64,000 nt of DNA, from assembly GCA_030065985.1 (NCBI GenBank), contig JASJCM010000002.1, positions 19,125-83,124 of the forward strand, written 5' to 3'. Shown here piece by piece: positions 62,410 to 64,000 of the stretch. This DNA comes from Woeseiaceae bacterium. Its GTDB lineage: Bacteria; Pseudomonadota; Gammaproteobacteria; Steroidobacterales; Woeseiaceae. The first letter of the stretch is position 1, and each line of letters starts with the position of its first letter. Under the pieces are notes generated by a model. It did not search any database. It had not been told where the DNA came from and saw only the letters and a program-made list of their open reading frames with translations. Made by a program: the position numbers and the translations under genes.

Positions 62410-62486
62410 TGGCTGCTTTGGGTTAGTAGGAGTCATCCTACCTCAAAGTGCCTGACCGGCAGCTACCGGCCAGAAACAGACGGTCA
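62410..62486 (+). repeat. Array repeat copy 9
   Basis: Module 1 GGCTGCTTTGGGTTAGTAGG with GTAGGAGTCATCCTAC; module 2 GGCAGCTACCGGCCAGAAAC, ending GACGGTCA, with the adjacent gene's TGA in it. Confidence 0.9.
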
Positions 62487-63044
62487 ATGCCCCAAATCGT
62501 CGCCGAATACTTCCCACCGCCTGTTGACTCGTCGATAAAGCTTGTCGCTGAGAGGGTGATCTTCATTGGGCCAGATACGCGCAATTGTCTCTGCGAGTTG
62601 TGCCTTGCCAACTTCCGACTCGGAGTCGCAGAATGCCAGAATATCTCGTTGCGGAATTACAGCGACAAATTGATTCTCTACGACGTGGGAATACATCTCA
62701 TCCCAAAGCTCGTCGACCAGGAGCAAACTAGCCTCGAAGTTGCCGCCCATCAACGCGACATAGATATCCTGATACGACCTGACAGACAGATTTGTAGCAG
62801 CTAGCGAAGCGAGATTTGCCACGGCCTTTCTATGAAAGGATTCGATGGTCTCTGCGTGTTCCTGGAGCTGCCCTGACAGCACATATTCAAATCTCTCGCC
62901 TTTATCCATGAGGTAGAAGCATGTAAGACCGTTGCCGAGAGAAAGGTGCGCAGGAAACTCATCGTCAGGCACCAGCACTGTCTCCCCAGCATCATCATCG
63001 GGAATTTCGGTCTTCAAGTATGCAATTGCGTCGGCGATCGACAT
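62484..63044 (-). CDS. DUF1444-like protein
   Basis: A 186-residue soluble protein. LTCFYLMDKGERFEYVLSGQL, EASLLLVDELWDEMYSHV and FVAVIPQRDILAFCD follow the order of blocks in DUF1444/YtpQ proteins, whose function is unknown. The assignment is from memory and moderate. Its TGA stop lies within repeat copy 9. It is a single-gene unit. Confidence 0.6.
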   Translation of the reverse strand: MSIADAIAYLKTEIPDDDAGETVLVPDDEFPAHLSLGNGLTCFYLMDKGERFEYVLSGQLQEHAETIESFHRKAVANLASLAATNLSVRSYQDIYVALMGGNFEASLLLVDELWDEMYSHVVENQFVAVIPQRDILAFCDSESEVGKAQLAETIARIWPNEDHPLSDKLYRRVNRRWEVFGDDLGH

Positions 63045-63108
63045 AGAAAGTAACGAATTGTCCTGGGCTGTCCGAGCTTCTCTGTAATGGTGGCTGCTTT
63101 TGACTCGA

Positions 63109-63186
63109 GAGTCTGCTTTGGGTCAGTAGGCGTCATCCTACCTCAAAATGCCTGGGTGGCTGGTTCCGGCTAAGAGCGGTCGATCA
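63109..63186 (+). repeat. Array repeat copy 10
   Basis: Module 1 GTCTGCTTTGGGTCAGTAGG with GTAGGCGTCATCCTAC, preceded by an extra partial GGTGGCTGCTTTTGACTCGA; module 2 GGCTGGTTCCGGCTAAGAGC, ending GGTCGATCA, with the adjacent gene's TGA in it. Confidence 0.9.
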
Positions 63187-63555
63187 ATCCAAGTCGAAAA
63201 CCTCACCGTATGCTTCGCCCTGAAGTTCTTCGCTGGAGTGCCAGGACGTCCAAATCGGAGGATCGCAAATACCGTTCTGAATAATTGCCTCGGTCAACGC
63301 CTTGCCCAACCACTTCGCCTTCGGTGCCAACGTGTGTTTGCGAACAAAGCAATCGATTCGCCAATGCGGATGTGATCCTTCGATATACTCAGGTCGCCAT
63401 GCAAAGAAACGGGCTATCGGGGTTAGATTCGCGCCTCCCCCATTGTTTCGCTCCACGAAATACACCTCTCCGCTCCGTGATGATTCATCTTCGACAAAGT
63501 TCGCCTCAAATTTGTCAGAGATCGCGAATCTGCGCACGTGTTGCTCCAAAGTCAT
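63184..63555 (-). CDS. Unknown small protein
   Basis: A 123-residue soluble protein with no recognised family. Several Trp and His residues (FFAWRPEYIEGSHPHWRIDCF, WTSWHSSEEL) and one Cys pair could make a binding site. The TGA stop lies in repeat copy 10. Single-gene unit between copies 10 and 11. Confidence 0.55.
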   Translation of the reverse strand: MTLEQHVRRFAISDKFEANFVEDESSRSGEVYFVERNNGGGANLTPIARFFAWRPEYIEGSHPHWRIDCFVRKHTLAPKAKWLGKALTEAIIQNGICDPPIWTSWHSSEELQGEAYGEVFDLD

Positions 63556-63565
63556 TCCACCGGGA

Positions 63566-63649
63566 CGAACTTCCGCTTAGGGTCAGTAGCAGCCATCCTA
63601 CCTCAGATTTTCTGCACGGCAGTTCTCGGCCAAAAGCGGCCGGTCGTTA
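63566..63649 (+). repeat. Array repeat copy 11
   Basis: Module 1 TTCCGCTTAGGGTCAGTAGC with CATCCTACCTC; module 2 GGCAGTTCTCGGCCAAAAGC then GGCCGGTCGTT. It ends nine bases before the TGA of the last gene. Confidence 0.85.
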
Positions 63650-63657
63650 CGTCGAAA

Positions 63658-64000
63658 TCAGCCGGCAGCAGGAAGGTACGGCAGCTCCCAGAGCGGAAAG
63701 ACACGAGTTAATGCCGACAAGCCCAGCGGGTGCTTCAACTTACCGACAGCAACAGCTTCCTTGATCTCGTCCAGCGTCATGAGATGAACACGGATCGCCT
63801 CACCAGCATCTGGTGTGGGCGCTTGTACGACCTCAACATCTTCTACCAACCAATGATGACAAAGATTATTGTGAATCGCGGGATTTGCCTGGACGGAGCC
63901 GAGGTACTGCCAATTCCCTTCGCCAAAACCAGTTTCTTCGATCAGCTCTCTCTTGGCGGCGCGGAGTGAATCCTCACCTTGGTCGACCATGCCGGCGACA
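63658..64000 (-). CDS. NUDIX hydrolase, 5' end outside window
   Basis: The frame is open to the right edge, so the N-terminus is missing. The visible 114 or so residues carry a complete Nudix box (GMVDQGEDSLRAAKRELIEETGF: all fixed positions of GX5EX7REUXEEXGU kept). The remainder (CHHWLVEDVEVVQ...VHLMTLDEIKEAV) resembles ADP-ribose or nucleotide-sugar pyrophosphatases. It shows that the array continues beyond the window. Confidence 0.85.
   Translation of the reverse strand, partial: VAGMVDQGEDSLRAAKRELIEETGFGEGNWQYLGSVQANPAIHNNLCHHWLVEDVEVVQAPTPDAGEAIRVHLMTLDEIKEAVAVGKLKHPLGLSALTRVFPLWELPYLPAAG

Noticed and set aside
55079..63649. The array repeats as classical integron attC sites
   Set aside because: No RYYYAAC/GTTRRRY core boxes at the unit boundaries and no integrase in the window. 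Two GTTAG strings near 59454 and 59496 point the same way and do not form a site.
55079..63649. The repeats as a CRISPR array
   Set aside because: Repeats are imperfect, 74-85 bases long, and separated by whole genes of differing length.

Overview
The window reads as chromosomal DNA of a gammaproteobacterium. Gene order carries most of this inference: uvrA / MFS transporter / ssb; miaB-phoH-ybeY-corC-lnt; leuS-lptE; holA-nadD-rsfS-rlmH; maf-rng-yhdP-nitrilase-tldD; purE-purK; darP/pmbA; rplM-rpsI. LptE, Lnt, YhdP, a Crp homologue and Coq7 add Gram-negative, ubiquinone-using traits. GMC oxidoreductase, SAT/APS-kinase fusion and DUF481 genes would suit a marine or soil heterotroph, but I cannot name a genus. 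The core is GC-rich, and many genes start with GTG or TTG and overlap their neighbours by 1 to 17 bases.

Layout. 1-6.2 kb: end of a large membrane protein, a YjdF-like membrane protein, a secreted lipase-like hydrolase and two proteins with basic linkers and C-terminal anchors. 6.2-13.9 kb: fadH, an ATP-grasp enzyme, uvrA, an MFS transporter and ssb. 13.9-39.8 kb: one long, almost entirely plus-strand housekeeping block for sulfate activation, tRNA and rRNA modification, envelope lipoprotein and LPS assembly, leucyl- and cysteinyl-tRNA synthetases, DNA polymerase delta subunit, NAD synthesis, RNase G, YhdP and TldD. Eight genes, including hisI on the opposite strand, cysS, sufE and yidD, separate lptE from holA. 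39.8-53.9 kb: a small protein with a predicted Crp-type promoter, an ExeA-like ATPase fused to an FHA domain, purK, purE, a half-length darP, pmbA, a GMC oxidoreductase, a YihY-type membrane protein, purC, a DjlA-type cochaperone, rpe, crp, coq7 and an outer-membrane DUF481 protein. 53.9-54.9 kb: rplM-rpsI and tRNA-Gln(CTG).

Immediately after tRNA-Gln the character changes. From about 55.08 kb to the window end there is an array of small accessory genes, nearly all on the minus strand and apparently more AT-rich. Eleven copies of a roughly 75-85 base intergenic repeat separate them. Each copy has two imperfect palindromic modules, all copies point the same way, and several supply the TGA stop codon of the adjacent gene. 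The passengers are unrelated to each other: DUF3592, DUF2007, a nucleotidyltransferase, a HIT protein, two NUDIX hydrolases, a two-lobed aspartic protease lipoprotein, an esterase, a FosA-type fosfomycin-modifying enzyme, a DUF1444-like protein and unknowns. This resembles an integron cassette array in layout, but I see neither classical attC core boxes nor an integrase in the window. It is the best candidate here for an undescribed gene-capture or modular repeat system. The array runs off the right edge.
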